The notes under the pieces: model-generated
Databases searched by the model: none
Told to the model about the DNA's origin: nothing
Seen by the model: only the letters and a program-made list of their open reading frames with translations
Shown here: piece after piece, positions 62,677 through 64,000 of the stretch
Layout of the letters: each line of letters begins with the position of its first letter
How positions within the stretch are numbered: position 1 is the stretch's first letter
From: Cocos nucifera
Taxonomy: Eukaryota; Streptophyta; Magnoliopsida; Arecales; Arecaceae
DNA: 64,000 nt
Reading direction: 5' to 3'
Assembly: GCA_006176705.1 (NCBI GenBank)
Contig: QRFJ01002290.1
Span: 134,001-198,000, forward strand
Made by a program: the position numbers and the translations under genes

Positions 62677-64000
62677 TGATGCGTGCTAATTTATAGCTAT
62701 GACAAGTGCACCAGTCGATCAAGTAATAAAGTGAATGAGTAGAGTATCGTCCCTAGAGGATTAGAAAACAAGCACTGAAAAGCTCTTTCCTATACTTTAT
62801 TTAGAAGATCATTTTATGAGAATAAGAAATTAAAGAATAAAATAAAGAAATAATTAAAAGTTTTTAAGAAAATATAGAGAGTGTAATTATTAGGGTTTTA
62901 AACTCAAGAGCAATGTGTTACTAAGGCAATCGGCTCACCAACTCAGTCAATACAATATTCAGGTTTTTAGATTAATTTTATTTCATGTGACGGTGGAGAC
63001 TCCTAATTTATTCACTACCCTTTGGTCTAGGCATAGCAAAATTATCAATATTTATTAATTATCCTTTGGTTCAGGTGTAATTTAAATAAATATTAATGTA
63101 TTAAGTTTTGTGAAACCCTCTAATTAAAATACGCTACATCCAAAGCGCACTAAAATTCCTGTATGCATATGAATTTTAATTTGATTCATAATATAAGGTA
63201 TATAATCAAGAAGCAATAACATAGATATACTTGGTCCGTAATATCTATGTTCATCAGATCAATTAGAAGATGGCCAGTAATCTAAAAGCATTAAGATCAG
63301 ATTTATATACTTCTCATGAATAAAATTTAAAAATAAATCACACTGAATATTACATCAAAAGAATGGCTACACCTTAACCTTAATAAAAAAAAATTTAGTT
63401 CATGATAACAAATTCAAAAATAGTAAATAAAATAAAAGACATAGAGAAATTAGATTGTTTTATTACTAAAATTGATAATCCGTTGCTCTTGGCGTGGAAA
63501 ACTTGGTGAAGAAGAAGAGGCTCCTTGATCGATGTCTTGATTGCCAAAGAAAAATTCTTTTCTTTTCTCTTCTGACTCTCTTCTCTTTCTACCTCTCTCC
63601 TCTCTTTCTTTTTTTTCTTTTTTTATTTCTTTGACTCTCTCCCTTTTTTTCTTTTTCTCTCTTTTTCTCTGACTTCTTCCCCTATTTTCTACGGCAACAT
63701 CAGGTTTTATAGGTTAAAAGATTGATTTTCCCCCAAAATCCTTTAGAAATTAGGTTTAAAACTTCCAAAACAACTCAAATTAGGATCTGGATAATTTTGA
63801 TCATTGGATGTTGATCAAACGGTCCAAAAATCACTTAAAAATCCCTTAAAATAACCTAGATCAAGTCAGATTTTATACCAACCATTGGATCAACCGTTGG
63901 ATTGAATCTAGACCGTTCGATCGTGTAGAAAGAAGACTTCTGATCTTTAGTTTAACGTCGAGATGAATCTCAACCGTTGGATCTTGATCGGAAGCTGTGG
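62677..64000. mobile_element. LTR-like sequence nested in the Copia-2 LTR, runs off the right edge
   Basis: Starts TGATGCGTGCTAATTTATAG exactly where Copia-2 LTR homology stops. The following words CAAGTGCACCAGTCGATCAA and AGTATCGTCCCTAGAGGA resemble a widespread plant LTR motif group (caagtg-acc, atcgtcc) that I associate with Ty3/Gypsy elements. A long pyrimidine tract (63,550-63,680) and repeated ACCGTTGGAT words (63,890-63,980) follow. The other end is outside the window, so superfamily and orientation are tentative. No coding region seen. Confidence 0.45.

Overview
This is plant nuclear DNA: intron-rich genes, AT-rich intergenic sequence, long microsatellites and nested transposons. The two well-preserved proteins look monocot-like, and the transposon load with a jacalin-lectin cluster would suit a large-genome monocot such as a palm; the species is an inference. 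All genes were assembled by eye from exon translations and GT-AG splice sites.

Left third (1-20.4 kb), ordinary gene space. A VPS26-type retromer subunit gene lies on the minus strand (start codon 11427-11429, ten coding exons visible, last part beyond the left edge). A complete seven-exon PRPP synthetase gene of the plant PRS3/PRS4 class lies on the minus strand (20392 to 13752, 319 codons). The VPS26 introns hold small non-autonomous transposons and a GT/GA microsatellite.

Middle (about 21.4-45.6 kb), a decayed tandem array of jacalin-related lectin blocks. Block 0 (about 21.48-22.99 kb) keeps almost only flanks around a (TA)61 microsatellite. Block 1 carries the best lectin gene (25.6-26.25 kb). 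Block 2 carries a clear lectin pseudogene (35.4-36.0 kb). Block 3 is cut short at about 45,648. Comparing blocks reveals insertions: a Helitron-like element (28,232-32,092, ending CTAG before T), a 5'-truncated L1-type LINE (32,239-33,712, with a poly-A tail) and an old Ty1/Copia element (38,452-45,121, 5-bp target duplication).

Right third (45.6-64 kb), nested transposons. A deleted Copia fragment abuts a CACTA-like element (from 46,018). Next is a minus-strand Copia element with LTRs of about 2.6 kb (48,904-62,676). A second CACTA element (56,228-61,154, TSD TCT) is inserted in its leader, and its right LTR is broken by a further LTR-like sequence that runs off the edge. The two CACTA elements differ in their terminal repeats but share a homologous foldback of about 1 kb, the most unusual structure here.

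No CRISPR array, rRNA or tRNA gene was recognised, and I found no new protein system. The notable content is genome architecture: the shared palindrome, the Helitron with a duplicated 5' part, and the reciprocal decay of the lectin copies.
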